Positions 16,943 through 30,701 are shown, numbered from the stretch's first letter. The stretch: DNA of 64,000 bases from Sphingomonas sp. Leaf20 (GCF_001421535.1 NZ_LMKN01000001.1:558001-622000); one strand, 5' to 3'. The notes: generated by a model not told the origin, from the letters alone. A program made the numbers and translations.

Positions 16943-18451
16943 ATGTCATCCACCGACCTGATCGCTGTCGATGCGCACGCTTCCGCACCTGCCAATACAG
17001 CAAGCGACGCCGCGTTCGAAGACCGTCGGGTCGCAATGTTGCATGCATTGGCGTTGCTCGACACTGACCCCGAACGCGAGTTCGACTCGCTGGTCGCGCT
17101 CGCGGCAGAGATGCTCGATTGCCCGACCGCGCTGATGACGCTGGTCGATCGCGACCGGTTGTGGATCAAGGCTGCGAATTCGGGCGAGCAGCAGGAATTT
17201 CGCCGCGAAGACGGGTTCTGCAACTACACGATCCGCGGCACCGACCCGCTGGTCATCGGCGATCTGAGCCTCGACCCGCGTTTCGAGACGAACGCACTGG
17301 TCGCCGCGCCCGATGGTGCGCGCTTCTACGCGGGCGCGCCGATCCACGCGACCGACGACGGCGGCAATCGCTATGCCATCGGTGCGCTCTGCGTGCTCGA
17401 TACCAATCCGCGGAGCCTCACCGACGCGGGCCGCCGCGCGCTGCAGCATCTCGCCGTCCTGGCCGAAACGACGATCGCCGCGCGGACCTCGGCGCAGAAG
17501 GCGCTGGCGATCGCGGTCACCGCCGAGCGGCAGTCGGCAACGCTGACGCGACAGGACCAGATCTTTCGCCAGGCCGAGCGCATGGCGGCGATCGGGTCGT
17601 GGCGCGCGGTCTGGCCCGACGGCCCCGTCGACTGGTCGGACGGCGTTTTCCGCATCCACGACCTGCCGATCGGGGCGACGCCGCGTCCCGAGGAAGCGCT
17701 CGCTTTCTATCCCCCGCATGCGCGCGGACAGGTCGCGGAGGCGATGACCTCGCTGTTCGAAACCGGAAGCCCGTTCGATTTCGAAGTGGATTTCCTGACC
17801 GCCGCGGGCGAACCGCGCCGGGTGCGCATACTTGGCGAGCGCGAGGCCAGTGGCGAGTCGGCCTATGACGATCAGGTCGCGCTCATCGGAATTTTCCAGG
17901 ACGTCACCGACCGCCACGCGCTCGAGGTCTCGCTGCGACGCAGTGCGGATACCGACGCGCTGACCGGTATCGCCAATCGTGCCGCGTTCGACCGCGCCTT
18001 GCAGGCGGCGATGGCGCGCGCGCGGTGCGACCAGACGCCCCTCATGCTCGCGCTGGTCGATCTCGACGGGTTCAAGGCGATCAACGACACGCTGGGCCAC
18101 AATGCCGGCGACGATGTCCTGCGCGAGGTGGGCGACGTGTTGCGCGCGCCATGGCTCTGCGGCAGCTTCGCCGCGCGGCTTGGCGGCGACGAATTCGCCG
18201 TCATCCTCGAGGATCCCGCGCTCGTCTCGGCGCCCGACGACGTCACGGTCCGCCTGCAGGATGCGCTCCGCTTTCCCGTCGTCCAGGACGGCCTCGCGAT
18301 GGTCAGCGCAGGGACCGTCGGTCTCGCCGCGCTCCAGCCCGACACGCATTCGATCCGCGATTTCGTCCACCGCGCCGACACGCATCTCTACAAGGCCAAG
18401 CGCGAACGCATCGGCGAGCGGCGGCGGGGGAACCAGCAGCGCGCTGCCTGA
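16943..18451 (+). CDS. Diguanylate cyclase with GAF and PAS domains
   Basis: Predicted cytoplasmic sensor making cyclic di-GMP from two GTP. The product is 502 aa. A GAF domain spans about 30-180 (LIDRDRLWIKA-like WIKAANSG; FCNYTIRG), a PAS domain spans about 210-325, and the GGDEF domain spans about 330-495 with intact GGDEF at 414-418 and substrate residues DLDGFKAIND. No RxxD inhibitory site stands upstream of the motif, so product inhibition may be absent. No EAL domain or membrane segment is present. The signal is unknown. It is divergent from xerC. Confidence 0.92.
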   Translation: MSSTDLIAVDAHASAPANTASDAAFEDRRVAMLHALALLDTDPEREFDSLVALAAEMLDCPTALMTLVDRDRLWIKAANSGEQQEFRREDGFCNYTIRGTDPLVIGDLSLDPRFETNALVAAPDGARFYAGAPIHATDDGGNRYAIGALCVLDTNPRSLTDAGRRALQHLAVLAETTIAARTSAQKALAIAVTAERQSATLTRQDQIFRQAERMAAIGSWRAVWPDGPVDWSDGVFRIHDLPIGATPRPEEALAFYPPHARGQVAEAMTSLFETGSPFDFEVDFLTAAGEPRRVRILGEREASGESAYDDQVALIGIFQDVTDRHALEVSLRRSADTDALTGIANRAAFDRALQAAMARARCDQTPLMLALVDLDGFKAINDTLGHNAGDDVLREVGDVLRAPWLCGSFAARLGGDEFAVILEDPALVSAPDDVTVRLQDALRFPVVQDGLAMVSAGTVGLAALQPDTHSIRDFVHRADTHLYKAKRERIGERRRGNQQRAA

Positions 18452-18523
18452 CCGACGCCGGCGATGATCCGCTATCGCTAAAATGGTTTCCGTCGAGTCG
18501 ATCCGCCCCCATATGCAGGGACG

Positions 18524-20695
18524 ATGTCGTCCCGTGCCCGTGTCCTGATCCTCAACGCCGCTCTCGGGCCGCTCGATTACCGCGTGCCCGCCGGCACGAC
18601 GGTCGAGCCCGGGTCGATCGTCGTCGTCCCGCTCGGCCCGCGTCAGCTGCTCGGCGTCGTCTGGGAGGCGGAACGGATGCCGTCCGATGCGGAGGTCGGC
18701 GACAACCGGTTGCGCAACCTGCTTGCGGTTGCCGAGGTCCCGCCGCTCGGTGCGCCGCTGCGCCGGCTGATCGAATGGACCGCGGACTATTATCTCGCCC
18801 CGCCCGCGTCGGTACTGCGGATGTCGCTCGCATCGACCTCCGCACTGGAGGGCGCGCGCACCGCGGTCGAGTACCGCGCGACGGGCATGATCCCGCCGAG
18901 GCTGACGCCGCAACGGGAGCAGGCCCTCGAGCGTATCGCGGACCGCCAGGGCCTGATCCGCGAGCTCGCGACCGCCGCCGACGTCAGCGACGCGGTGATC
19001 CGCGGGCTCGTCAAGGTCGGTGCGCTCGAAGCGGTCGAGGTCGCGATCGACAGCCCCTACCCCGTCCCCGATCCGTCGCATCATCAACCCGTGCTCTCGA
19101 CCGACCAGCAGGCAGCGGCCGACGCGCTGACCGCCGGGGTCGCGGCGCATGCGTTCCAGCCGATCCTGCTCGACGGGGTCACCGGGTCGGGCAAGACCGA
19201 GGTCTATTTCGAGGCCGTCGCACAGGCGATCCGCGACGGCCGCCAGACGCTCGTCCTGCTCCCCGAGATCGCGCTGACCGAACCGTTCCTCAAGCGGTTC
19301 CACGACCGCTTCGGATGCGAACCGGTCGCGTGGCATTCGGGGCTCCGCTCGAGCCAGCGCCGTCGGGCCTGGCGCGCGATCGCCAGCGGCGAGGCGCTGG
19401 TGACGGTCGGCGCGCGCTCCGCGCTGTTCCTGCCCTACCGCGACCTCGGGCTGATCGTCGTCGACGAAGCGCACGAGACGAGCTTCAAGCAGGAAGAGGG
19501 CGTGCATTATCACGCGCGCGACGTTGCGGTGATGCGCGGCAAGTTCGAATCCTGCCCGGTCATCCTGGCCTCCGCGACCCCCGCGATCGAGACGCGACAA
19601 CAGGTTGCGACGGGCCGCTATACCGAACTCAAACTGCCCGGCCGGTTCGGCGTCGCGGAAATGCCGACGATCGAACCGATCGACCTCATCAAGGAGCCAC
19701 CCGAACGCGGCCGCTGGCTCGCGCCCCGCCTCGTCCAGGCGATCCAGGCGACGCTCGACAGGCGCGAACAGTCGCTGCTCTTCCTCAATCGGCGCGGCTA
19801 TGCACCGCTGACATTGTGCCGGACGTGCGGGCACCGGTTCCAGTGCCCGAACTGCACCGCGTGGATGGTCGAGCACCGGCTGACGCGGCGCCTCGCCTGC
19901 CATCATTGCGGCCATATCGAACCGACGCCGCGCGTCTGCCCCGAATGCCAGGGCGAGGATACGCTGGTCGCCTGCGGTCCCGGCGTCGAGCGCATCGCGG
20001 ACGAGGTCACCGCGCTGTTCCCCGAGGCGAAGACCGCGGTCGTGACCTCGGACACGATCTGGTCGCCTGCCAAGGCGGCCGAGTTCGTCGGGCGGATGGA
20101 GGCGGGCGACATCGACATCGTCGTCGGCACGCAGCTCGTCACCAAGGGGTATCATTTCCCGAACCTCACGCTGGTCGGCGTCGTCGACGCGGATCTCGGG
20201 CTCGACGGTGGCGATCTCCGCGCGGCGGAACGGACATTCCAGCAGATCCGCCAGGTCTCGGGTCGCGCCGGACGCGGCGAGAAGCCCGGGCACGTCTTTA
20301 TCCAGACGCACAGTCCCGCGGCGCAGGTGATGCAGGCGCTGATCACCGGCGACGCCGACGCATTTTACGAAGCCGAGACCGACGCGCGAAAGGACGCGGG
20401 CGCGCCCCCGTTCGGCCGATACGCGGCGATCGTCGTGTCGTCCGAGGACCAGGCATGCGCGCATGACACGGCAAGGCTCGTCGGCCGGTCGGCACCGCAG
20501 GTCGAGGGCATGCACGTCTATGGCCCCGCGCCCGCCCCGCTCGCGATGCTGCGCGGCCGGCACCGCTACCGCCTGCTCGTCCATGCGAAGCGCGCGCTGG
20601 ATGTACAGGACGTCATCCGCGCCTGGCTCGGTACGCTGGAATGGCCGTCGAAGGTCCGCGTGACGGTCGACGTCGACCCGTATAATTTCCTCTGA
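18524..20695 (+). CDS. priA: Primosomal helicase PriA
   Basis: Superfamily 2 3'-5' DNA helicase that restarts stalled replication forks and loads DnaB. The product is 723 aa. An N-terminal 3'-end binding domain (about 1-100) precedes the helicase core with Walker [16 protein letters not shown] box (VVDEAHE), and late motifs VVGTQLVTKGYHFPNLTLVGVVDAD and QVSGRAGR. Between the helicase lobes lie eight cysteines in four CxxC pairs (CRTCGHRFQCPNC and CHHCGHIEPTPRVCPEC) that bind two zinc ions. The complete motif set suggests an active helicase. A weak TTTCCG-N17-CATATG promoter would place transcription start next to the ATG. Confidence 0.97.
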   Translation: MSSRARVLILNAALGPLDYRVPAGTTVEPGSIVVVPLGPRQLLGVVWEAERMPSDAEVGDNRLRNLLAVAEVPPLGAPLRRLIEWTADYYLAPPASVLRMSLASTSALEGARTAVEYRATGMIPPRLTPQREQALERIADRQGLIRELATAADVSDAVIRGLVKVGALEAVEVAIDSPYPVPDPSHHQPVLSTDQQAAADALTAGVAAHAFQPILLDGVTGSGKTEVYFEAVAQAIRDGRQTLVLLPEIALTEPFLKRFHDRFGCEPVAWHSGLRSSQRRRAWRAIASGEALVTVGARSALFLPYRDLGLIVVDEAHETSFKQEEGVHYHARDVAVMRGKFESCPVILASATPAIETRQQVATGRYTELKLPGRFGVAEMPTIEPIDLIKEPPERGRWLAPRLVQAIQATLDRREQSLLFLNRRGYAPLTLCRTCGHRFQCPNCTAWMVEHRLTRRLACHHCGHIEPTPRVCPECQGEDTLVACGPGVERIADEVTALFPEAKTAVVTSDTIWSPAKAAEFVGRMEAGDIDIVVGTQLVTKGYHFPNLTLVGVVDADLGLDGGDLRAAERTFQQIRQVSGRAGRGEKPGHVFIQTHSPAAQVMQALITGDADAFYEAETDARKDAGAPPFGRYAAIVVSSEDQACAHDTARLVGRSAPQVEGMHVYGPAPAPLAMLRGRHRYRLLVHAKRALDVQDVIRAWLGTLEWPSKVRVTVDVDPYNFL

Positions 20696-20743
20696 CGGCC
20701 TGACGAAACGTCGCCTTAACGGCTGGGCGCTAATGTCCCCGGC

Positions 20744-21820
20744 ATGTCGTCCAGCCGTATCGCTCCGATCCAGTGGCTCCGCGCGCTCGCCGCGACGCTC
20801 GTCCTGCTGATGCACGCGTCGGACATGATCGAGGCCGGGCCCGTGCCGATGACGGGCGCGTTCGTTCCCGCGGTCCCCAACCTTGCCGCATTCGGCGCGA
20901 GCGGGGTTGACCTGTTCTTCGTCATCAGCGGTTTCGTCATGGCGCACTGGCTGGCGACGGCGGATCACGATCCGATGCGGTTCCTGGCGAAGCGATGGCT
21001 GCGCATCGTCCCGTTGTTCGCCTGCGTCAGCGTGATCTACATGACGATCATGCACGATCCGCTGACGCTGCCGTCGGCGGTCATGTCCTTCACCGTGTTC
21101 CCCGTGCTCGACGGCGGCAGCTATCATCTGCCCGCGCTCTATCCCGGGTGGACGCTCGCGTTCGAGTTCGCCTTCTACGCGGTCGTCGCCGTCGCGATGC
21201 GCGCGCGTCGGCACCGCGTCGAGCACCTGTTCGCAATGACCGTCGCCGTCGCGCTTGCGGGAAGCGTCATCCATCCCGGCTGGGCGCCGCTGCGCGTATT
21301 GCTCAACCCGCTGCTGCTCGAATTCGCGCTGGGCGTGGCGGTCTGGATGGCGTGGCGCCGCGGGATCAGTGCGCGGATCGCCGCCCCCGCGCTGGTGACC
21401 GGCGTCGCGTTGCTCGCGATCGGGATCGCGTTCGGACTGGGGGTCACGCTGCCGCTGCAGGTCAACCTCGCGGTGGCGGGCGAGACGGGGTTCGCGCGGA
21501 CATGGACCTGGGGGGTTCCGTGGGCGCTGGTGGTGGTGGGTGTGATCGACGCCACCGCGCGCGGGCCGTTCGAGCGGATGGTCGCGCGTATCGGCGACGC
21601 GTCCTATTCGACCTACCTCACGCACCCGTGCCTGATCGCGATCCTGTGGAAGCTCGGACAGGATGTTCCGCCCGTCTCGCCCTACCCGTTTGCCGCTGCA
21701 TTCATCGCCGCGTCGACGATGCTGGGGCTGATCGTCCATCGCTGGATCGAGCGCCCGATGCTGGCCCGGCTGACGCGCGGACGGCCAATGCCGGCCAGCC
21801 AGGGCGCGGCATTCGCCTGA
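20744..21820 (+). CDS. Acyltransferase 3 family integral membrane protein
   Basis: A 358-aa protein with about ten hydrophobic segments. It begins RIAPIQWLRALAATLVLLMHASDM, with the conserved R...H of the OafA/NodX acyltransferase-3 family, and continues with GVDLFFVISGFVMAHW. Relatives transfer acetyl or succinyl groups from the cytoplasmic face to surface polysaccharides or glycans. No SGNH domain is fused, and no polysaccharide cluster lies nearby, so the acceptor is unknown. It is convergent with atpC with a five-base gap. Confidence 0.9.
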   Translation: MSSSRIAPIQWLRALAATLVLLMHASDMIEAGPVPMTGAFVPAVPNLAAFGASGVDLFFVISGFVMAHWLATADHDPMRFLAKRWLRIVPLFACVSVIYMTIMHDPLTLPSAVMSFTVFPVLDGGSYHLPALYPGWTLAFEFAFYAVVAVAMRARRHRVEHLFAMTVAVALAGSVIHPGWAPLRVLLNPLLLEFALGVAVWMAWRRGISARIAAPALVTGVALLAIGIAFGLGVTLPLQVNLAVAGETGFARTWTWGVPWALVVVGVIDATARGPFERMVARIGDASYSTYLTHPCLIAILWKLGQDVPPVSPYPFAAAFIAASTMLGLIVHRWIERPMLARLTRGRPMPASQGAAFA

Positions 21821-21825
21821 TCGGC

Positions 21826-22080
21826 TTATTCGCTGGCGTGCTCGGCGAGGACGGTCAGGCCCTTGGCGTTGACCTCGGCGAACCCGCCTTGGATCGCGAT
21901 CGTCTCGGGCGTGCCGTTTTCGGTGCGGTACACCTGAAGGCCACCGTCGCGGACCGTCGACATGAACGGCGCATGGCCTTCCAGAACGCCGAAATCGCCT
22001 TCGGTGCCGGGGACGACGACCATGTAGACCTCCTCCGACCGGACGAGCTTTTCTGGCGTGACGAGTTCGAAATGCAGCAT
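21826..22080 (-). CDS. atpC: ATP synthase F1 epsilon subunit, short form
   Basis: Central-stalk subunit of the F1 motor. From [13 protein letters not shown] the product is only 84 aa and comprises just the N-terminal beta-sandwich ([26 protein letters not shown]). The C-terminal helical hairpin that inhibits ATP hydrolysis in longer homologues is absent. An in-frame extension upstream comes from the palindromic repeat and is not coding. In alphaproteobacteria inhibition is often done by a separate zeta protein, not present in this window. It is last gene of the atp operon. Confidence 0.93.
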   Translation of the reverse strand: MLHFELVTPEKLVRSEEVYMVVVPGTEGDFGVLEGHAPFMSTVRDGGLQVYRTENGTPETIAIQGGFAEVNAKGLTVLAEHASE

Positions 22081-22092
22081 CTTGTTCGCCTT

Positions 22093-22256
22093 CTCCCTCT
22101 CCCCATCGGGGAGTTTGGGGTCGGCCATGCCCCCAGCATGGCCTGAAAATTACGGGGTAATTTTCACCCCAAACTGGTTGGGGTGAGGGGCAGTACCGGG
22201 CGGGGGCGCTCGTGGCGGCCCCTCACCCCAACCCTCTCCCCCGAGGGGAGAGGGAG
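22093..22256. repeat. Family C REP-like element between atpD and atpC
   Basis: Outer arms CTCCCTCTCCCC and GGGGAGAGGGAG with inner GGTTGGGGTGAGGGGC and its inverse. The middle holds two perfect extra hairpins: GGCCATGC/GCATGGCC (22123-22143) and GAAAATTAC/GTAATTTTC (22145-22165). It separates the beta and epsilon genes inside the operon. Confidence 0.9.
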
Positions 22257-22266
22257 CAGAAGAAGC

Positions 22267-24653
<2,387 letters not shown>

Positions 24654-24665
24654 CTTCTCTTCCTG

Positions 24666-24771
24666 CTCCCTCGCCCCTCCGGGGAGAGGGTTGGGGTGAG
24701 GGGCTGCCACGGGAGCGGCACCTCGCGGTACTGCCCCTCACCCCGACCCTCTCCCCGCAGGGGAGAGGGAG
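24666..24771. repeat. Family C REP-like element between atpA and atpG
   Basis: CTCCCTCGCCCCTCCGGGG...GGTTGGGGTGAGGGGC and its inverse ending GGGGAGAGGGAG. It is the second copy of this family and lies directly after atpA. Confidence 0.9.
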
Positions 24772-24776
24772 TTTAC

Positions 24777-26865
<2,089 letters not shown>

Positions 26866-26903
26866 GGACCTGTCAATCCTCGCCTGAAACCGAAAATGTT
26901 GCT

Positions 26904-26998
26904 GTCCCATGGGGGAAGAGGGCGCGAAAGCACCTCTCATGGGACGCGGCGCGGGTAGCATCGGGTTCACGGATTGGCAACCCGGCGGGAGGGTTGCC
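26904..26998 (-). promoter_or_regulatory. Two stable hairpins in the 5' leader of the atp operon
   Basis: Nearest the gene, GTCCCATG (26904-26911) pairs with CATGGGAC (26938-26945) and AGAGG (26917-26921) with CCTCT (26933-26937), giving a 13-bp stem with a 5-base bulge. Further upstream GGCAACCC/GGGTTGCC (26976-26998) is a perfect 8-bp hairpin. Both would lie just upstream of the ribosome site if transcription starts before them. Confidence 0.5.
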
Positions 26999-27060
26999 GC
27001 GGTCGGTTTGTGACTGTTTTGTCATTGATACATGGCTGGACGGCCCCACCTCACTCTTCC

Positions 27061-27157
27061 CGTCATCCCCGCGCAGGCGGGGATCCATAGCCTCCGGACC
27101 CGGCGCGTTCATCGCACGGGCTGCCACTATGGGTTCCCGCCTCCGCGGGAATGACGG
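27061..27157. repeat. Family A palindrome, variant arms
   Basis: Arms CATCCCCGCGCAGGCGGGGATCC and TTCCCGCCTCCGCGGGAATG bounded by CGTCA and TGACGG, upstream of the dienelactone hydrolase gene. Confidence 0.85.
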
Positions 27158-27197
27158 TATTGAGCGGGCGTTAGGACCAACCGACGAGGAGTCGAGA

Positions 27198-27875
27198 ATG
27201 ACCGGCACGATGGAAACGATGACCATGTCCGACGGCGCGACCATCGCGGTCTATCACGCGCAGCCGGCAGGCGAACGCCGCGGCGGGCTGGTCCTCGTGC
27301 AGGAAATCTTCGGCGTCACCGATCATATCCGCGACCTGTGCGACGAATATGCCGCCGATGGCTATGAGGTGCTCGCGCCCGCGCTGTTCGACCGCGAGCA
27401 TCCGGGGTTCGAGGCGGACTATTCGGGTGACGGCCTTGCGAGCGGCATCGAGCTTGCCCGGCAGCTTCATCCCTTCGACCTGTCGCTGAAGGACGTCCAG
27501 ACATGCATCGACTCGCTTGCCCCCGCCGGGCCGGTGTTCGTCGTCGGCTATTGCTATGGCGGGTCGGTCGCGTGGTTCGCCGCGACGCGGCTTACCGGCG
27601 TCGCCGCCGCGAGCGGCTATTATGGGAGCATGATCCCCGCCGCAGCCGACGAGGAGCCCAAGGTGCCCGTCATCCTTCATTTCGGCCGCCACGACCACGG
27701 CATCCCGATGGAGGGCGTCGAGCAGGTCATTGCCAAGGACTGGCCGAACGCGACGGTCTACGTCTACGAGGCCGGCCATGGCTTCAACTCGGATCGCCGC
27801 AAGGATTACCACGAACCCAGCGCGGATCTCGCCAGGCAGCGCACGCTCGACCTGTTCCGCGCGCATGGCGGCTGA
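27198..27875 (+). CDS. Dienelactone hydrolase family protein
   Basis: A 225-aa cytoplasmic alpha/beta hydrolase. The triad typical of dienelactone hydrolase is present: nucleophile C119 in GYCYGGS, D166 in GRHDHGIP and H194 in EAGHGF. EIFGVTDHIRDLCDEYAADGYEVLAPALF is a family hallmark. Authentic enzymes open dienelactones in chloroaromatic degradation, but no pathway genes accompany it, so it may act on another lactone or ester. The ATG at 27198 has GACGAGGAG upstream; earlier in-frame codons run through a repeat. Confidence 0.9.
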   Translation: MTGTMETMTMSDGATIAVYHAQPAGERRGGLVLVQEIFGVTDHIRDLCDEYAADGYEVLAPALFDREHPGFEADYSGDGLASGIELARQLHPFDLSLKDVQTCIDSLAPAGPVFVVGYCYGGSVAWFAATRLTGVAAASGYYGSMIPAAADEEPKVPVILHFGRHDHGIPMEGVEQVIAKDWPNATVYVYEAGHGFNSDRRKDYHEPSADLARQRTLDLFRAHGG

Positions 27876-27937
27876 TCGGCGACTTTGACAGCAAGCATTG
27901 GGATGGGGCGCAGCTCTGGATCGGCTATCATCCGGCC

Positions 27938-29065
27938 ATGACCCACCCCCCTGCCCCCGATCCCGCGGCCAGTACCGGCCCCGGCCCCGGTCCCGCCCCC
28001 CGTCCGATCGCCACCGGCATCGACGCGGACGCCGCCTGGGCCGCGTTCGAGGCGCGCGATCGATCCGCCGATGGCCGCTTCGTCGTCGCGGTCGCCACGA
28101 CGGGCATCTATTGCAAGCCGAGCTGCCCGGCGCGCCATCCCAACCGCATTAATGTCAGCTTCTACCCGGACACGGAAACCGCGCGCGCCGCGGGGTTCCG
28201 CGCGTGCCTGCGTTGCACCCCCGATTCGCTTGGCCGCGACCGGATCGCGGTGGCGCAGGCGATTGCCGCGATCGAGGCGTGCGGCGAGACGATCCCGCTC
28301 GATGCGCTTGCCCGGACGGTCGGTTATGCGCCGCATCATTTCCACCGGCTCTTCCGCCGCGCGACCGGCGTCACCCCGGCGGCCTATGCCCGCGGCCTGC
28401 GCAGCGCCCGCGCCGCCGACGCGCTGAGCCGCGAGACGCGCGTCACCGATGCAATCTACGATGCGGGCTATGCGGCCCCTAGCCGGTTCTATGCCGATGC
28501 GGGCGCACGACTCGGCATGCCGCCCAGCGCCTGGATCCGCGGCGGCCACGGGGTGACGATCCGCTGGACAATCGCTCCGACCAGCCTCGGCCCGCTGCTG
28601 ATCGCTGCGACCGAGACGGGGTTGTGCCGCGTTGCGTTCGACGAGGATACGGACGCGCTCGCGACGCGTTTCCCGAACGCGACGATCCTGCCCGGCGATA
28701 CCGCGCTCGCCACGCTTGCCGCACGCGTCGTCGCCAGCGTCGAATCACCCGACCGCCACCACGACCTTCCGCTCGACGTTCGCGGCACCGCGTTTCAGGA
28801 GGCGGTCTGGCAGGCGCTCGCGCGTATCCCCGCGGGTGAAACCCGCACCTACACGCAGCTTGCAGCGATCGCCGGCAACCCGGCCGCGGTCCGCGCGGCG
28901 GGCAGTGCGTGCGGCGCCAACCCCGTCGCGATCCTCATCCCCTGCCACCGGGCGCAGCGTAGCGACGGCACGCTTGGCGGCTATGCCTATGGACTCGACC
29001 GCAAACGCGCGCTGCTGGCGAAGGAGACCGGTGCCGACGCTCGCTCCCCGACAGCGTCATCCTGA
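27938..29065 (+). CDS. ada: Ada: methylation-responsive regulator and O6-methylguanine-DNA methyltransferase
   Basis: Suicide repair protein and activator of the adaptive response. The product is 375 aa with a Pro/Gly-rich start. The zinc/phosphotriester domain has C59, C63, C90 and C93 (GIYCKPSCPARHPNR; CLRC). An AraC-type helix-turn-helix follows (about 105-200). The C-terminal alkyltransferase has the acceptor C336 in IPCHR. All three modules and all key cysteines are intact. The gene follows the dienelactone hydrolase in the same direction. Confidence 0.95.
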   Translation: MTHPPAPDPAASTGPGPGPAPRPIATGIDADAAWAAFEARDRSADGRFVVAVATTGIYCKPSCPARHPNRINVSFYPDTETARAAGFRACLRCTPDSLGRDRIAVAQAIAAIEACGETIPLDALARTVGYAPHHFHRLFRRATGVTPAAYARGLRSARAADALSRETRVTDAIYDAGYAAPSRFYADAGARLGMPPSAWIRGGHGVTIRWTIAPTSLGPLLIAATETGLCRVAFDEDTDALATRFPNATILPGDTALATLAARVVASVESPDRHHDLPLDVRGTAFQEAVWQALARIPAGETRTYTQLAAIAGNPAAVRAAGSACGANPVAILIPCHRAQRSDGTLGGYAYGLDRKRALLAKETGADARSPTASS

Positions 29066-29114
29066 CGTCGGTCGAGACCCCGCGCGTGTCGAACCGCCCC
29101 CGCCCGGTCTCCGG

Positions 29115-30701
29115 CTAATCGCCCGTCGGCGCTCCCGTCGCGGGTGGCGCCGCGGCGGCGGTCTCGCCCTGTGCCTTGGTCAGCGCGAGCATCGCCGCCG
29201 GCCCCGTGACGCCGCTGTCGAGGATCGCGATCAGCCGCGCGGCAGGATTGTCCGCAGACTGGTGCGGGTCGAACGCCAGCGGACGCAACGCGCGCTTCGC
29301 GACGTCGGAACGCCCGTCGAGGATCGCCTGCGCCGCCACCGTGAACCGCAGCGATGGATCCTGCGGCACGAGCTCGAGCGCACGGCCGATCCCCGCGATC
29401 GCGGCGTCGCTGGGCTTTTCCCCCGCCATGGCGAAGCTGTCGTAATAGAGCGATAGCGCCTCGGCATCGTCCGGCGACTGGCGGTTGGCCTTGACGATCC
29501 AGCGCCGTGCCGCGCTCCACGTCTTGGCGTCGGTCGACTTCGCGATCGCGGCGCGGCGCAGCAACACCTGCGCCTTGTACAGCATCGCCTGGCGCGACGC
29601 CGGATCCGCGGCAAACGCGCGGTCCGCCGCAGCCTCCGCCGCATCGTCATACCCGGCATCATAGGCCATCTCCGCCAGCCAGCCCTGCGCAAGCGCATCG
29701 TCGGGATAGGCGGCCGCGATCTTGGCGGCACGCGCGAAGATCGGCGCTGCGGTGGCACGATCGACGCCACGCTCGGATCGCATCCGCAGCTCGACCATCG
29801 CCTCGGCACCCGGCGACAGCATGGTCGCGACGACCGGCGCGACGGGCAGCTTGTCATAGGGGATGCGCAGGCCCGGGATCCGCGGCTGACGCAGATAGGT
29901 ATCCAGCGCCTTGTCGAGCGCGCGGAGGTCGCCGAACGCCGCGGTTGCCGCGGCGATGCTCGGCGTTCCGGCGTTGAGCGCCACCAGATACTGCGACAGC
30001 TGTTTTCCGCGGACTGGGTCGAACATCAGATAGTGCGTGAGCAGCCATCCCCGCGCGTACATCACGTCGCGCTGATCCACGGTCAGCTGTTGCCCGGTCG
30101 CGAACAACGTCGCCGCCGGAAGCGGCTTCGCGGACAGCAGTCCGTATGCGCGGTGCTGTGCCGCACCGCCGAGCTGGACAAACGCCCTTTCGAACGCGGT
30201 GGTCGAGACAAACTCGGCATAGCCTTCGGAGAACCACGCGGGATAGGCGGCGGCGTAATTGCCCAGCAGGAAATGATGCGCATATTCGTGGAACAGCACG
30301 ATCTGCGGCATCCCGCCGACGTCGCCGATGCGCGGCGTGAAGGCGACCGATCCACTCGCGCGCGGCAGATAGAAGCCCGCGATATTGCGGTTGCCCGACA
30401 ATTTGCGGACCGCGGCGATGTCGTTCGCGACATAGAGGGTGACGCGGTTCGCCCCCTTCGCGCCGGTCCCCGCGTCGGTATGATGCAGAAAGCGCATCGC
30501 CCCGTCGAACTGCTCGAGCCGGGTCGCCATCTTCTCCAGCGCGGCGGGCGGCATCTCGGCATAGATCTCGAAATGGTCGGACGTTGCGCGCGCCCATTTC
30601 GCCGATGCCGGCGCGCCCAACCCCGCGACCAGCATGACGCCGAACGCCACGCCGTTCCGCATTCCGGCCCACGCTCCGCATGGCACCCCGTATCGCCGCA
30701 T
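29115..30701 (-). CDS. Secreted peptidase-MA-like protein with tetratricopeptide-like C-terminus
   Basis: A 528-aa protein with an N-terminal export signal (GVAFGVMLVAGLGAPASA). H138-E139-x-x-H142 (LFHEYAHHFL) and E159 (WFSEGYAEF) fit a gluzincin-type zinc site. The C-terminal half is alanine-rich and helical, with TPR-like units. I used the third of three consecutive ATGs because GGGGG lies seven bases upstream. The target is unknown. It is 74 bp downstream of a secreted serine protease on the same strand, so the two may be co-expressed envelope proteases. Confidence 0.82.
   Translation of the reverse strand: MRRYGVPCGAWAGMRNGVAFGVMLVAGLGAPASAKWARATSDHFEIYAEMPPAALEKMATRLEQFDGAMRFLHHTDAGTGAKGANRVTLYVANDIAAVRKLSGNRNIAGFYLPRASGSVAFTPRIGDVGGMPQIVLFHEYAHHFLLGNYAAAYPAWFSEGYAEFVSTTAFERAFVQLGGAAQHRAYGLLSAKPLPAATLFATGQQLTVDQRDVMYARGWLLTHYLMFDPVRGKQLSQYLVALNAGTPSIAAATAAFGDLRALDKALDTYLRQPRIPGLRIPYDKLPVAPVVATMLSPGAEAMVELRMRSERGVDRATAAPIFARAAKIAAAYPDDALAQGWLAEMAYDAGYDDAAEAAADRAFAADPASRQAMLYKAQVLLRRAAIAKSTDAKTWSAARRWIVKANRQSPDDAEALSLYYDSFAMAGEKPSDAAIAGIGRALELVPQDPSLRFTVAAQAILDGRSDVAKRALRPLAFDPHQSADNPAARLIAILDSGVTGPAAMLALTKAQGETAAAAPPATGAPTGD

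Larger units (their letters stand above)
26866..27197. other. Intergenic region between atpH and dienelactone hydrolase genes
   Basis: This 332-bp divergent spacer contains the atp leader hairpins (26904-26998) and a family A-type repeat (27061-27157). I could not assign a convincing promoter for either side. Confidence 0.7.

Noticed and set aside
16946..21739. 1597-codon open frame on the minus strand, antisense to the diguanylate cyclase, priA and acyltransferase genes
   Set aside because: It mirrors three well-supported genes in a GC-rich genome, where stop codons are rare in antisense frames. The translation is low-complexity Arg/Asp/His-rich and matches no family I know.
26866..26970. 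Upstream ATG start for AtpH giving a 219-residue protein
   Set aside because: The added residues would be encoded by the leader hairpin, and the family begins at the GTG at 26865.
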